From Theropithecus gelada (Eukaryota > Chordata > Mammalia > Primates > Cercopithecidae), in contig NC_037670.1 of the NCBI RefSeq assembly GCF_003255815.1, forward strand, positions 62,450,031-62,514,030: a stretch of DNA of 64,000 nt, read 5' to 3'. Under the pieces are notes generated by a model. That model was given only the letters and a program-made list of their open reading frames with translations, was not told the origin of the DNA and did no database searches. The translations under genes were made by a program, and so were the position numbers. Shown here piece by piece: positions 1-13,500 of the stretch. Within the stretch, counting starts at the first letter, position 1. The number at the start of each line of letters is the position of its first letter.

Positions 1-544
1 AGCCGGCGGTGCACAGGATTGCAGCTGCCCCTCTGAGATCAGCTCTTCAGCTCATGGGAAGAAGGGAGCCATGGTTATAGGCAGCAAAGTGCAGAGAGGT
101 CTGCTGGGTATTGGAGCAAATTATGAAGCACTTTGTTGTAAGTTCCAGTTGAGTCTTACATGGCATCTCTGCATGCTGGTTAACAAGGCTGTGAATGGTG
201 TACGTGCACGGTGTATGTGTGTGCGCATGTCGTGCCTAAAAAGCAAGAGAATATTTTGTATCACAGAATATTTGAAGATATTGACTCTTTAACAGAACTT
301 ATTGAGGTATTTTGTTCAGGTAGCTTATTTTAGGTAAAAAAGCTTTTCAGACTTTTGCTTAAATTCTTATCTGATAAAATATAGTTCTTACAAATCATAG
401 TAAAATATTTAAAACCAAAATTTTATCTAAATCAACAGCTATATTTGTTCCATGTCTCGAAGGAGATAAAAACAACACAGATTGGAAACGTCCCATAGTT
501 CTGATTTTTCTTATGAACCTTTTTTGAAAGATTAATAAATTGAA

Positions 545-595
545 TTTAAACCTCTAGGTCTGGAGTATTGAGTTTAAACCTCTAGGTCTGGAGTA
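545..595. repeat. Local 23-bp duplication
   Basis: TTTAAACCTCTAGGTCTGGA followed by GTA occurs at 545-567 and again at 573-595, separated by 5 bp. The two copies are identical. Confidence 0.9.
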
Positions 596-2469
596 GCATC
601 CTTCCAGGTAATATTATACAATTTAAGCCTAAATAATGCAGTGTAAATTTGAGCTGATACCACCTTAAGTCTCTGTTTTCTAATGCGCCCTGTACTTTGG
701 GCAGACGGTATGCTTTTTGAAGGAATTGAATAGAACACTTGCTGGTTTCTTTCCCATCTCTACCAATTGCCAAACGCATTTGTGTGATGACAGAAGCCTT
801 CTCCTTCATTGTCACTAACAGCTTTCTCCTGCCAGGATCACTTACTAGGTCCACAGTTAGTGACGATGGTGTCACAGTTGTTCCCACGGAGACTGGCTGT
901 CCCATCAGACTCCAGCTTAGGACGTGCATGAGTGGATCCTACAGTGGTCTGATAAGGCTGTCAAAAGCACCTGTTGACACACAAGTACCTTGGAAATTAA
1001 ATAGTAGTGGGAAACCTTCAGCATGTGTCTCTACATGTGTGTATGTATATGTGGGAAAAAAACACATATATATACAACTTTAAAAACAAGTCTGTATAGT
1101 TTGACCCAAATACAATGATTATTGTTGGAAGCCCATTCAAAAGTCTGAATATTCTTTTCATTTGAAAGAACTATGGAAGGGACTTCTGCAGATATTTAGT
1201 ACTTGAATATAATTGGACACACTCAGGACACATAGAAATTTTGTACAGATATACATACATAAAATTTAACATATAAGGAATGGTTCAGAAATTTTGAATT
1301 ATCTATTTCATGTGATACCCTTTGATTTCTAGACTATCATGTGGTAGATAAATAAATGATACATTAAAACTTTCACCAAATGAAGAACCATTTACTCTGA
1401 GAGAATAGAAAAACAAATGTCTCTAAGCACACAGGATTTGTAGGGATGTGATATTTATACACCTTATTTCTTTCTCTTCTTTTTAGATGGACTTAATATA
1501 CTCTCGTGGGGGATGACACTTTATTTTAAAATTAAGTATAAAAGGAAAAAACGAGAAAGAGAAACAAGTGAAATTATCAAAAAAAAAAAAAAAAAAGAGG
1601 AACATTCGTGTCACATTTTGGGTCCTGTTTCACAAAAAAAAGTAAAAAATGAAAAAAAAAATTAATGAACCTCACACAGCCAGGATTTGCAGATACATGA
1701 AATTCCTTAGAATATCCTTCCTCTCCTTCCTCAGTTTTCTTTCTCACCACCAGTTCCATTCTTACTAGTTACTAGGAAACACATTTTTCTATCGGCTGGG
1801 TTTGCAGAGGACTTTGCAAGTTTTTAGAGTAACCAGTTTCCCCAGCCTGTAAGATCAGCACCCCCAGGACTCATTCCCGTTGGCACAGAGCTTCTGCGTC
1901 CCCCCATCCCTATAACTTCTCTGAATACTGTTTTGTGACCCAACCTTGTCACTTAATGTTTTTTAAAACATTAAGTTGCTGTTTAACTAAACATCTTATT
2001 TCTGCCATGATTTAGCAGCATTCAACGATCAGAAGCTCATTAGTGAGAAAATGCAGGGCTGTGGGGTGCCTCTCGGAGAGTCTGTTGGGTATCTCAGCTT
2101 TATCCCCCTTGGAAAGGGACGCTAGGGCCACAAGGCCAATAGGGGGTTCTTGTTTGTCATGGATGGTATTCCTGGGCCCTTCTGGCCCTCCAACTCTTAG
2201 GGCACATCCCCAGACATTGCTATCTGCTTGTAGAGAGCACTTTCCTAGGTAATTATATGTCAGGTACTCTCACAGAAATGTGGACATACACCAGGCTGGT
2301 GGCTGGGGCAAAAGGCAGGTAGTACTTGCAAGTCTATAGGGCAGATACTAAGGCAGATTGTAACCCAAACCCCCCATAATTGAAGGTATAGGGCACCCAA
2401 TTTGGACAGTATTTGAAGCCTATGTATAGCCTCCAGAATTGAGGATTTCAAAGTACAAAGTACATTATT

Positions 2470-2700
2470 ATTGATTGAATATCCCTAATCCAAAAATCTG
2501 AAATCTGAAGTGCTCTAAAATCTGAAACATTTTGAGTACTGATTTGATGCTCAACGGAAATGCTCACTGAAGCATTTCTGATTTTTTGATTTTGGATTGT
2601 TCAACTGGTAAATATAATGCAAATGTTCCAAAATTTAAAAATCCAAAAACGAAAGCTTCTGGTCTCAGGCATTTAGGATAAGGGATATTCAACCTGTATA
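2470..2700. mobile_element. MER2-like Tigger-type DNA transposon fossil
   Basis: Inverted ends are visible: TTGAATATCCCTAATCC on the left and GGATAAGGGATATTCAACC on the right, about 230 bp apart. The interior is AT-rich with repeated CTGAAATCTGAA phrases. This is a non-autonomous element; the family name is from memory. Confidence 0.65.
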
Positions 2701-3510
2701 AGGATCTTAACAGCTAAAATATCAGTCCCTTAATAATATTAAACCTTTTCTACACCCAGAAGGAAGTGATGGCTTTAGAAAAAGTGAGGGCAGTTCCCGA
2801 GATAGCCTGCAGCACGTGGTTCCCTTTCTTTGGGAGAAAAGCACCATGCGTGGGTGTCTGCAGCCTGCAGGGCGTCACTGCTCTGAGATGCTGGTCACCC
2901 TCCATTGGCAGCAACAGTGGCATCCCTGCTGTCACTCGGTAGAGTAGCCCCTCTGGCTGAGGGTGGTTTGTCCTGCCTGCTCTGCACTGTGCTTGTGGGT
3001 AAGCAGAGAAGGACTCCTATGAGCAGAGCAAGGTCAGGTGGCCCTTCCCAGTGTGAGCTCCTGGGAACATTCACTACTGGACGCACTTGGAAAAGTTGTT
3101 GTGAAGCCCCTTGCCCTGGTAGGCAAAGCCTTAGTGACTGATGGTGTATTTTATGATTCCCAGTTCAATTGTCTCTTTAAATGGTCCCTTCCTATGTTAG
3201 CACTGCCCCCAGGTTCTACCTGTTGGGGATGTTTCTGAGTCTCAGTGTCTGGAGTGGAGTTCTTAGCCTTGAAAACACTGTCCCTGACCCAAGCCACTCA
3301 AGAGCTGACAGTAAGTCCAGCTGGGGCTGCCAGAATGGGACAGGTCTTTTGGAAGGTGTCCCCATCCCTTCTGCCCTGAGCATGTGAGCTGCAAGTCTCT
3401 GGAAGGTTCACTTTAGCCAGGGCAGCTTCACACATGGAGGATGCAGTGATATTAAACAGTCAGCCTGCAGACATATCAAGTAAACAAATTATATTTTAAA
3501 AGGTATTTTT

Positions 3511-3668
3511 GGCCAGGCGCTGTGGCTTATGCCTGTAGTCCCAGCACTTTGGAAGGCCAAGGTAGGAGGATCACTTGAGCCCAGGAAGTTGAGGCTGCAG
3601 AGAGCTGTGTTTGCATCACTGCATTCCAGCTGGTTGACAGAACAAGACCCTGCCTCAAAAATAAAAGA
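3511..3668 (+). mobile_element. Alu monomer (FRAM/FLAM type)
   Basis: GGCCAGGCGCTGTGGCTTAT start and CCTGCCTCAAAA end within about 155 bp, so only one Alu arm is present. Confidence 0.8.
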
Positions 3669-6600
3669 TAAAAGGAATGTTGAAAAATACAAATTTAAAC
3701 ATACAAAACTAGTATCTTGATGCCCCCTGAACTTGAAAATGGGATTGCAGATAAACCCATCCCTGGGAATGTGGGGGGCACCCCGTGCCTGGGGCTCTTG
3801 CACTCAGGCCCCGAGTAACTGTAGACATCAGGCATACTAAGGTCAGATAATCTGGGAGAGGCTGGAACTTACACAGAGAACACAGTAAAGAGAAGAGGGT
3901 TTCCGCCAGATCCTACAAATTTCAAGGATTTGAGGAATTCTGTTGTCCTGAGAATTAGGTTGAGACAGGAAGAGCAACAAGTCCTTTTCGGGCTGTTTAC
4001 AGCTTTGTGCTTGTTCCTGGTCAGATGAGAAATGCTGTGGCAGTAACTCTGGAGGTGCTGTGGCTGCCACACTTTTGGATGCTGACAGCTGGACATGCAG
4101 AAAGGTGTGGAGGGAGAAGCAGCCGGCGCCCGTTGACCCTTGCTGAGTAGAGGGGGCCTTTTGCAGGCTGGTTTTATGTCCCCCTCTCCCTTTTACGTGT
4201 GAAAAGCAACAAAAGATGTCCTTTCCCCCACTAAAATTTATAAATAGAAGTCCACTTACAGCCTTATCCACATGTCAGGGCTATCTCACTGATTACTGTT
4301 GACGGTTTCTTAGCCCGGGAAAGCCCTGAGCTTGCTGACAGCTCTTTTCTTTCCCTTGGGTGGGCTGTGCTGAGGAATGATGGGCAGGGAGTGGCTCAAG
4401 TGCCACAGCTCAGTGTGAGGCCAAGACAGTGGGGTGCACATCCTCTGTGCACCGGCTCTGCCATGGCCCCTCCCACTGCCAAGTGGCAGCACAGGTTTCT
4501 GCCAAGGAGTCACACTTTAGCTGCAAGGGTTAAGGCAAGGAAGTAAGATTCTCTTCTTTGAGTTGTCTTGATATTTAAGTATTCTTTCTTGGGGAGTAGA
4601 GTAATGCCAGCCTTAGTTTCAGAAATTTGAAAAATACAAATGTACTTCAAAGAATTTTTGCCTTTTCCATTTCTTGAAATTACTTTTGGAATATTATCAC
4701 GAAAAGTAGTGTTCCCATTTAACTTAGGGCCATTGTAATCATATGCAGTTTATAGATAGTGATGTGATTGTTTATAATCATGCAAGGTCATTTGAAAATA
4801 CATGTCTTTAAATCACGGGGAAAATTAAAACTGGAGGGAAGATCTTTGAACAGATGTTGCGCAGTCAACGGCCAACTGGAACACTGGTGCCGGAGCATTT
4901 GTGCCGGGGCACTCAGCTGCATCTGGAGGCTGCACAGCTCTGCGTCTCTGAGAAAGGGGTCACCTGCCACATTGTGTTTGCTGACCTGCTGTGAATGAGG
5001 AAAAGGGAGTTGATGTTTTGTTTGTCTTGGGACCCACCTCTGGGGATGGTAGGCGCCCTCTGAAGTCAGCAAAGCACACTCCTTTCAGGATACAGTTGAT
5101 TTCACAGCCCACCGGTTATCCCGAGTTCCTGGGCCCCCTTTTGCCAGGGCACCAAGCCCTCACCTGTCCACCTGGATCTGACGGCCAGGGACACGTCCCC
5201 CTGTGTGTTTACACTGCCGTGTGCAACTTTCCCACGATCTTTCCAGGGGCAGCCCAGGGAGACAGGGAAGTATTGTCCGCAAGGATGGGCGCCTGCATGC
5301 GTTTGGCCACCCCCTTTAGGCCTGGTGGCTGCCCCCAAGCATCCTCTTTGGCTGTCCTCAGGGTTCTTTGGAGACAAAATGCCCTTTGCTTTGGAAACAG
5401 ACATATTCTCCTCACTTAGGTAGCTGTCACCTCCCATTTTTATTTCTCCTTATTTTGCCTGATAAAAATTTTTAGTTCTGTAAATCAACCATCAACAGTT
5501 TATTAGATTGTTGGTTTTGGTTTTGGATTTTTGTTTTTGTTTTTTCCTGTAACTACAGAACGACATTTTTCTCTGAATAAACATTTCAACAGAAGTCACT
5601 GATTTGTTTTCCTTCTGGAAAATCCATTTTCGATGAATGAACCTCTTTTTGGAAAGCAAACCTAACAGTTTTTGTTGCATGTTCTTGGTTTCTCTCTTTT
5701 TCTATCATGGGGAGACATGAGGGCCATGTATTGGTTCACATGTTGCTAGCAGCATTCCCTCCCAGACAGGGACAAATGGGAACTGCTCCACACTTGCTGG
5801 TGGTGCCAAGTCTGAGCTTTCTGGCAGCCACGGGGAGAAAATTCCTTTCCTTCACAAACTCTGGCTTTAAATGTGTTTTTACCAAGGAATCCTTTCCTTG
5901 TAATGTCAAAACCAGGGCCGAGCACGAATCAGCTCCACAATTTGCTTCTGCATGCCAGTCGGGGCCCATCTGAGATGCGTGCCCATGGCGACAGTTGTTC
6001 TTTGTAGATGGAAAGTCTTTTCTGCATTCTTAGATCACTTTGACTCAGAAATGCTTTTGCCTTTAACTTCATTCCTTCCTTCCAAGATGAAACTTTCCTC
6101 AAGATTCCAGTCTGGCTGCAGGAGAGGAGGGAAGGGTCTTAGGACGACAGAACTGCCCTGGTGTCAATTCCATAGCATGTTAATCTTTACCGTTTTGGCA
6201 TCAGTTCACACTTTGACCCTGCTGTACATTTGTTCTTGTTTATTCCGTGATTTAATAAGGTTAGTTTCCCGTGGCCACCACCGTCCTGTGACAGTTTCTG
6301 AGGAGGTGCCTGGGAAGGGACGTAGCTGTCATGAAAGGGAGCAGTGCGGCCTCTGCAGGCACGCGCTGTTCCAGGGTATGCTGAGTTCTTCCCGCTCCAC
6401 CTGGAACCACTGTGTTCACACAGTGAGGGAAGCGACTTTTCCCTTTCCGGGAGACGGTGCTGCTATGGAAGATGCTGTGAAGGAGGCGTGTGCGTATGTG
6501 CATGCGTGCGTGTGTACGTGTCTGCAGCGGGTGCTGGAGGATGGAGTGTGTTTTTTTCCCTGCCTTTACATGTAATTCATTTGACAAGAACTATTCCATG

Positions 6601-6736
6601 ATGTGGTGCGTGCAGGCTTCAGCGTGAAAGATGAGTATGTACGTACAGTCTCGCCGTGCATCATGGCCCCTCCCACAGTACACAGCACCATCGTTTCTGG
6701 CAACCAAGTTTGATGTCATTAGAAAGCTTCCATCTC

Positions 6737-7030
6737 GGCCGGGCACGGTGGCTCATGCCTGTAATCCCAGCACTTTGGGAGGCCAAGGCGGGCAGATCAC
6801 GAGGTCAGGAGATTGAGACTGTCGTGGCTAGCATGGTGAAACCCCGTCTCTACTGAAAATACAGAAAAATTGGCCAGGCGTGGTGGCAGGCGCCTGTAGT
6901 CCCAACTACTCAGGAGGCTGAGGCAGGAGAACGGCGTGAACCCGGGGAGGCAGAGTTCGCAGTGAGCTGAGATCGCGCCACTGCACTCCAGCCTGGGCGA
7001 CAGAGCGAGACTCTGTCTCAAAAAAAAAAA
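6737..7030 (+). mobile_element. AluY-type element, full length
   Basis: Starts GGCCGGGCACGGTGG and ends in a poly-A. It carries AluY-like GATCACGAGGTCAGGAGA and GGCGTGAACCCGGG. The target-site duplication AAGCTTCCATCTC flanks it exactly (6724-6736 and 7031-7043). Confidence 0.95.
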
Positions 7031-7436
7031 AAGCTTCCATCTCTGGGCCCTCTTTGGTCATCCTCCCCTTTCAAGTTCTTTCTCCTTTGTTTCTTGTTAT
7101 AGTCTTTTATTTACAAGAATTGAAATGTATTAATTTAAGGGCAAAATCATTTGCTGAGAGTATTATGGACTCATTCCTTAACATCTGGTTGATGCCAAAT
7201 TCAAAAGAAGTATATAAAAATAAGTATTGACCTGAATTCCTCATGCTGTGTATCTTAAGACCTCTTATGAATTTGGTAGTACATAAAAGAGAGATTTAAA
7301 TTTAGTTTCCTTCCTGACCTCGTCTCTATTCATAACGTTTAAAGAATAGAAAGTTGAACAAATCTCGCATTTGGTTGTAAAGCTACCATGAATTTCCCAC
7401 CTGTTGCATCTCACATGTGATACTTTGCCCCTGCAG

Positions 7437-7552
7437 AGAGGTGCTTGGAAGACCATGAGCTGGTGGTCCAAGTGGAGAGTACCATGGCCAGTGAGAGTAA
7501 ATTTCTATTCAGGAAGAATTATGCAAAATACGAGTTCTTTAAAAATCCCATG
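7437..7552 (+). CDS. GRB10: GRB10 exon: end of the Ras-associating (RA) domain
   Basis: A polypyrimidine tract ending in CTGCAG precedes the exon and a GTGAGT donor follows it. It enters in split-codon phase (two bases complete the first codon) and encodes [14 protein letters not shown] and then [18 protein letters not shown]. This is the C-terminal strand-helix part of the RA domain, which in this family binds GTP-loaded Ras-type proteins, and the start of the RA-PH linker. The exon ends exactly after a complete ATG codon (phase 0). The preceding GRB10 exon is not in the window. A full-length AluY lies about 400 bp upstream in the intron. Confidence 0.95.
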
Positions 7553-10500
7553 GTGAGTCTTACGTCTTCAGGTTTGGGGTTTGGGACTCTTGACATCTGG
7601 AAGTTTATACTTGGGTTTCATAGTATCAGATTAGAAAGTGACTGAGAGGCACGACGTAGCATATGGGTTTGAGAGTCAGAGTTGCAGTTTAATGAAGCAA
7701 TCCTTTCTTGAAACCCAGTCTCGTGCTTCACTAAAAGTGCCTGGGACTGGCTGAAGATAGAGGTCTCCTTCTTCAAATAGACACAGTGTAAAGGGGGTTA
7801 GTCTCTAAGACAGGAGCTGGGGGAAACTGGGCATTTTCTGTTATTTTGAAAGTTCTCAGTTAAACTGATAAAACACTTAGCAGAAGAAAAACTCATTATT
7901 CTCTGCACACAGCAAACACATTTTGTGATCATACGTGGAAGAATGACTAGAGAAATCAGTGCGATTGGTGGTGTCTTGAGCTGGTCACCTTGATCTCTCT
8001 TCCCTTTTCTTTTTTTTGGGAAAGAAGGCACTTGTCCTGTGAGAGGCCGGGATAGGGAGGGCACCTCCTAGCTCCTGGGGTACTTACAGTCGTCCTGAGT
8101 CATGGGGCAGAGCTGTGTCAGCTGGGGAGAAGACCCAGGGTCATTTCTGACTCTGATAATTTAGCTGCTTTTTTATTCCAGAGTGAGAAATTTGAAGACT
8201 GTTTTTGGGGAATGCAACAGAAAAGGCTTTTCTCGTGACTGGGCTTACCTTTTAGTTTCAGGAATTCTTTATCTCGCTCTTTGCCATGGAGCATGCTGTG
8301 AGACATGCATCCCTTAGTAAACATAGGTGGTATTCCGTACTCGTACCCAACATTTCAGGAAATGAAATACAACCTTTTGAAGGAGCTGTTTCTTCTGTGT
8401 GATAGGAGAATAAAAAGGACTGCCATTTTAAATACAGGTGTACATAATTATATTGGTAGGAATAGTTTTAAAATTGACATATCTATATGACATACCTTCC
8501 CTCACTTTGAAACTAACCTTTCACGTATTTGTTTCTTAGAATTTCTTCCCAGAACAGATGGTTACTTGGTGCCAGCAGTCAAATGGCAGTCAAAGCCAGC
8601 TTTTGCAGGTACTGGGCCAAAATAGACCTCTGCTGAAATAGACTTTCTGAATAGAAATCCTCTTGGAACTGAATGGCAACATTGTAAAAAACCTGAAGAG
8701 ATTGCATCTTTCATCATTTATAACTTTGGCTCTTAAGGGGGTTTAGAGTAACCAGAAATTAAAAAGTTTAGTTGGAAAATCTGTGTGTAGCTGGATTCCT
8801 TCTAAGCCAAACAGGCACTTACACACAGAATGCCCTTGCTCTGACTTAGAAGAGTCCAGTGATGCCACTGCTGAGTGTGGGCCGGGGGGTGCATGGAGAA
8901 ACCCCAGTTTCAGGGCTCCCCAGCTCCTTTCTGAGCAGGGGTCCCAGGTCAGGCCACCGCCCAGCTGCTTGGAAATCTCTGCAGAAGCACTGAGTCTATA
9001 GTAAAAGATGATCGGGTTACCACAACAGACTTTTACAAGTAACTTGCCATACATTACAAATAAAGAAACCTGCTTTAATTGTCTTAAAGTCTGTTCTGAG
9101 AAAATCTGGTCTATCCCCACCTCCTCTTCCAGTGGAGGGAGCCACCAGGGCCTCTGTGCCCAGCTGTCACACACGCTCCTCCAGGGAAGCTGGGAGCGGG
9201 GAATGGGAATGTTACAGCTACACCCTAAAAATATGCCTGTGTACATGTCAAAAGTGAAAGAATGAATCATTTCCTAAGGCCACCAACAATATCCAAGTGA
9301 CATATTACATGTAACAGAAACTACTAAAATATAGTTCCTACAGAATTCTGCTCATAAGCCCTTCTTTTGCTATGTTGTTATCACCAAATTTGTTTCAGCA
9401 TCTAAAAGATAAGAGCTTCAGAGCTCTGTTCCGGTGGTGTCTTCAGAAGCCCTTCTGACCATAGCATGTGTTGTTCTGGTGAGAGGTGTCAGTGCTAAGG
9501 TACCACCTGTACCACCGTGAACAGTGAAATGGCACATTCTGTTTTAACTTGCCTTGACTTTGGGAGGACTCATGTGCTTTGTGAAGATATGCTGTGGTCT
9601 CTTGAGACTCAGGAAGGACTGACCCAGGTGCACTAGGGCTCTGTCCGATGTGCCTTTCCCACCTGGGGGAAAAGAGCTTTGTCGCCTCCCAGTCTAGTAG
9701 CAGGACCTGCCAACATCACCTCCCCAACTTCACTCCGTGACCTGGCCCTCGGCCTGTCTTCCCTTTGATGAAAAGCATAGTTTCTTGTTTTGTTTTGTTT
9801 TGTTTTGATAAAGGCTTTATTCTTAAGGCTGCCTGTGGGAAAAGTTAAGTGGAACAGGGGGACATCACCAGGATGTCCTGCACCTGGGTTCATCACTTGC
9901 AGACAAATGACACCTTTTATGTGACCCTTGACTGGAGGGGTGCCTGGGTAAAAGTGGCCACTGCATGCTCACTCTCAGTCCCCACAGCCCCACTCACTCA
10001 GTCGTGGCACTTGCTCTTGCCCTCAGTCTGATATCAGACTGGATCCTTCAGTGCACTCTCTTACAGGGGAATTCGTGACTTGTGTTATCACCAGTGTTAG
10101 AAAGGTCCATTTGCTTGCATGTGTTTAAATACGAATTATGTTCTATGCAGCACCAATTGAGATGGGATTTTAAGACTTTAGAAAGGAGAACACTCTCAGT
10201 TTGATTAAAAAAAGGAGTCTTTGAATAATTCAGAAAATGTCAGTTATGCTAATAACATGTGTGCTTTAATTATTTTAGATTAGCATTATGTAATTTTTAA
10301 AATTTGTTCTTCAACAGAATTTTCTGAACTCCAGTAGCTGTCCTGAAATTCAAGGGTTTTTGCATGTGAAAGAGCTGGGAAAGAAATCATGGAAAAAGCT
10401 GTATGTGTGTTTGCGGAGATCTGGCCTTTATTGCTCCACCAAGGGAACTTCAAAGGTGAGCTTTAAAACCTGCCACCACCAGCCCTGATTCTGCCCCTGT

Positions 10501-13500
10501 CACTGCCCCTGGGAGTCCTCAGAGTAAACCTGGGCTTCATTTTTAAATGCACCTTAGACTTTTCCAAGCTCAGGACAACTTCTTAATAAGCTAATTGTGC
10601 AACAGCTAAACTTGGAGTCACAGGTTTCCTGGTCTCCCTCAGAAACTAGGTAATAAATAATACATACCTAAGAACCCCACCTGCCCAGCCCCACCCCCAC
10701 TGTGGGTTGGTAGCAGACCCCCCTGGCTGCCCCATCACTTCAGAGACTGGCCTAGTTCCCATAAGTTGGGATTTAAGCTAGCTGTAAAGATGTTTGATAG
10801 ATGATTGCCACCCTAATGCCAGTGTAACTTTATGTATCAGATATTTTATGAAATAAATTGCAGGTTTGCATGTATCCGCAGTGAGAAGAAGGTGGGAGAT
10901 GGAAAACAGCTGCAGGCCCTCAAAAGACAGCTGGTAGCATTGAGGGCTTAGGCCGGAGGCTCCTTCGCTCCCATGTACACTCTTGCCTGCTCTCTTCTCG
11001 TGCTGTCCACATACACCCTGTGGCAGGAGCCATGTCCATTCAACGTGGCTGAGCACTTACCATCTGAGGGCTACGGTCTCTTTTACTCTGGCCAGCAAAG
11101 GGGAAAGGGAGCTGGCGGGACCCTGGCACAGGTGTTGAGCATCAGGCCAACTCTGGGAAGTCAGCGGCTGCCGACGCATGGGCCAGAGAGAAGGGGGGTC
11201 ATCTGCAGAGAGGGGCTTTGGTCTGACACAGGGCATGGTAGTGTCCTGACCTCCCAGCTGTGCTGTGTGGCCCACTCAGCGTCCTCGTGTGTGCTGAAGT
11301 CGGGAGATTATTTCGTAGAGCAGGAAACAGAGCTGGGCTGGAGAGTTGAGGAGGAGAAGGGTGGGACAAGCTACCAGTGGGAAAACCCAGGGTACGATTG
11401 GACTCTGGATGCACAGCAAACCAAAGGCAGATAGGCCCTGTGCTCTTAACTCTGACCTTTGGGTTATAGATTTTCTTCTGCTTTTTATCTTGAATATCTG
11501 GTCATGGGGCTTTGATTTGGCAGAAGTATCAAATACGTTCCAACAGTCTTGTGTGTCTGAGAATTGGGGAAGTGGGTGTTTTGGGTGAGACTGGGTGAAT
11601 TTGGTTTTAGTTTAGCACTTATTATACCTCATGTAATAATCATATGTAACATGTAAAGTGTCATCGGGGAAAGTGCTTATAAGTGTGCAGAGACTGCCCT
11701 CTGTCTACCGGAGGTGAACACATTTGCCCTTTGCTGGGCTTGAGACTTTAACCTGGCCATTGTTGTCACAGGAACCCAGACACCTGCAGCTGCTGGCCGA
11801 CCTGGAGGACAGCAACATCTTCTCCCTGATCGCTGGCAGGAAGCAGTACAGCGCCCCTACAGACCACGGGCTCTGCATAAAGGTACCCCCGAGCTGTCCA
11901 CAGACGGCGCGCATGCTCAGCAACCCACCGGAAACTGACTTCTTCTCTTGCCCAGCACTTGATTGTTGCCTCTGTTGTCTTCAACGGAAATATAGTTTCA
12001 CACTGGATTTCTCCATTCCTGTAAAAACATCTATTGTACACGTGCTGCTGTCAGCCCTTGAGTAGCTCAGAAGCTCAAGGACAAGCAAACAGGGATAGAC
12101 AGTGTGGCCAGTGGGCTCAGTATTTTAGGGAGGGTGGCTTTTGGCTTCAAAGGGTGGGCTGTGGCTGTAGCCCAGTACTAGTAGCTGGAAGGGGAGGCAG
12201 GGCAAGGGAGAGGACCTCCAGCCTGTCACCTGGGTTGCCTGCATGGTACTGAGTGAGCTGATGGCTTCTGTGTGGGCCTCTGGCTGTGGGGACAGTCAGA
12301 TAGGAATGGACACAATGCGGCCCACCCTCTGCATGCACACACACACGTGTGCACACACATCTACATGCACATACCACATGTGTGTACATACATGTATAGC
12401 TATATACCTGTGTGCATACACATACATTATCCACAAATGTATATAGACACACATACACATGTGCACACACCTGTGGGCAGAGCCCACTCCTCTTCCCCTG
12501 ATGAGGTTGTGATGGTATTAATAATCATAATGGTAGATGATATTTACTGAATGCTTACTGTGCATGAGATGTTCCACTAAGAGTTTTACATCCATTATCT
12601 TATTTAATCTTCATAGCCCCTTGTGGGATAGGAAGTTGGCCACATTGCCCACATCCAGTAGCCAGTGAATAGTTGTGCTTGGAGTTTGCGCCGTAGGCTG
12701 ACTTACGAGCCATAGCCCAAGCTGCATCCCGAGAACACAGAACACGGGGAGCCCCTCCTTAGGAGAAAATTTCTTTCCAAAATATCACTTCATACCTTGC
12801 TCAGGGAATACTCTTGCCGTTGTAAGTAATAGGCGTCTAATTCACACCAGCTAGAGGCCCAAGGCAGCCTCAGGCGGGGCTGGAGGTGTGAGCAGCAGCG
12901 GGCACGCTCCCTTCCCACCAGCCCACACCAGCCATGCTTGCATGTCTGCAAACACAGTCTCTGCTTGCTTCTCTCATAGCAGCAGCCGAGCACAGGGTAG
13001 TCACACCTGTCCCTCAACCCCTCCAGATTCTGGAGAGGGAGAGCTGGGGCCGTGTCCAGCATTGTTTCTTGAGTCTGAGGTCGGGGTTCCTGTGGAGATG
13101 CAGGTCAGTTTATCCCTGCAACAATTCTCTTCCCTCACCAAAGGGCCCTGCCTGTGGAGGGGCACCTGTCTTCTCCCCATGGTGCCTGCACCCGCCTCGG
13201 GGTGCCTTCTTCCCCCTGTCTCCTTCTCGAGAGCCAACATCAGTCTCCCTCTCTGGACCTTCTACTTGGGGTCTGATCTTTGGGCTGCTCAGACGTCAGA
13301 ATCCCTGCGCTCCTCAGGGGTTTCCCCTCTTGGCTACGCTCTGCAGCCGCCCCTCCTCTCAGTGGCCTGGGGGCAACTTTAAGATCTCTCCTTCTGTAAG
13401 TCAGAAGGCAGGTTCTCCTCCCATAGAATCCAGTCCCTCGACAGAGTGAGAGGCCTCTTCCTCTTTGTTCTGTTGTGCTAACCACGTTACGTTGTCTTGT

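Larger units (their letters stand above)
1..7436 (+). other. GRB10: GRB10 intron, 3' portion
   Basis: No exon recognised. It contains a 23-bp local duplication (545-567/573-595), a poly-A tract at 1579-1597, a MER2-like transposon (2470-2700), an Alu monomer (3511-3668) and a full AluY (6737-7030). The remaining sequence (3700-6720 in particular) is unique, with no coding signal I can defend. Confidence 0.8.

Noticed and set aside
582..1083. Overlapping 114-115 residue open frames on both strands near the window start
   Set aside because: No domain, no splice sites, and no match to the missing GRB10 RA-domain exon.
5952..6575. 207-residue open frame on the + strand in the first intron
   Set aside because: No recognisable domain, low-complexity Cys/Val end from a TG run, and no splice or start context.
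6631..7021. Short open frames with [13 protein letters not shown] or RSLALSPRLECSG-type peptides, here and in the other Alus
   Set aside because: These are translations of Alu sequence in sense and antisense, seen at every Alu in the window.
12243..12550. His/Cys/Val-rich open frames at the CA tract
   Set aside because: Low-complexity translation of a dinucleotide-rich tract; the same happens at 51454-51779.
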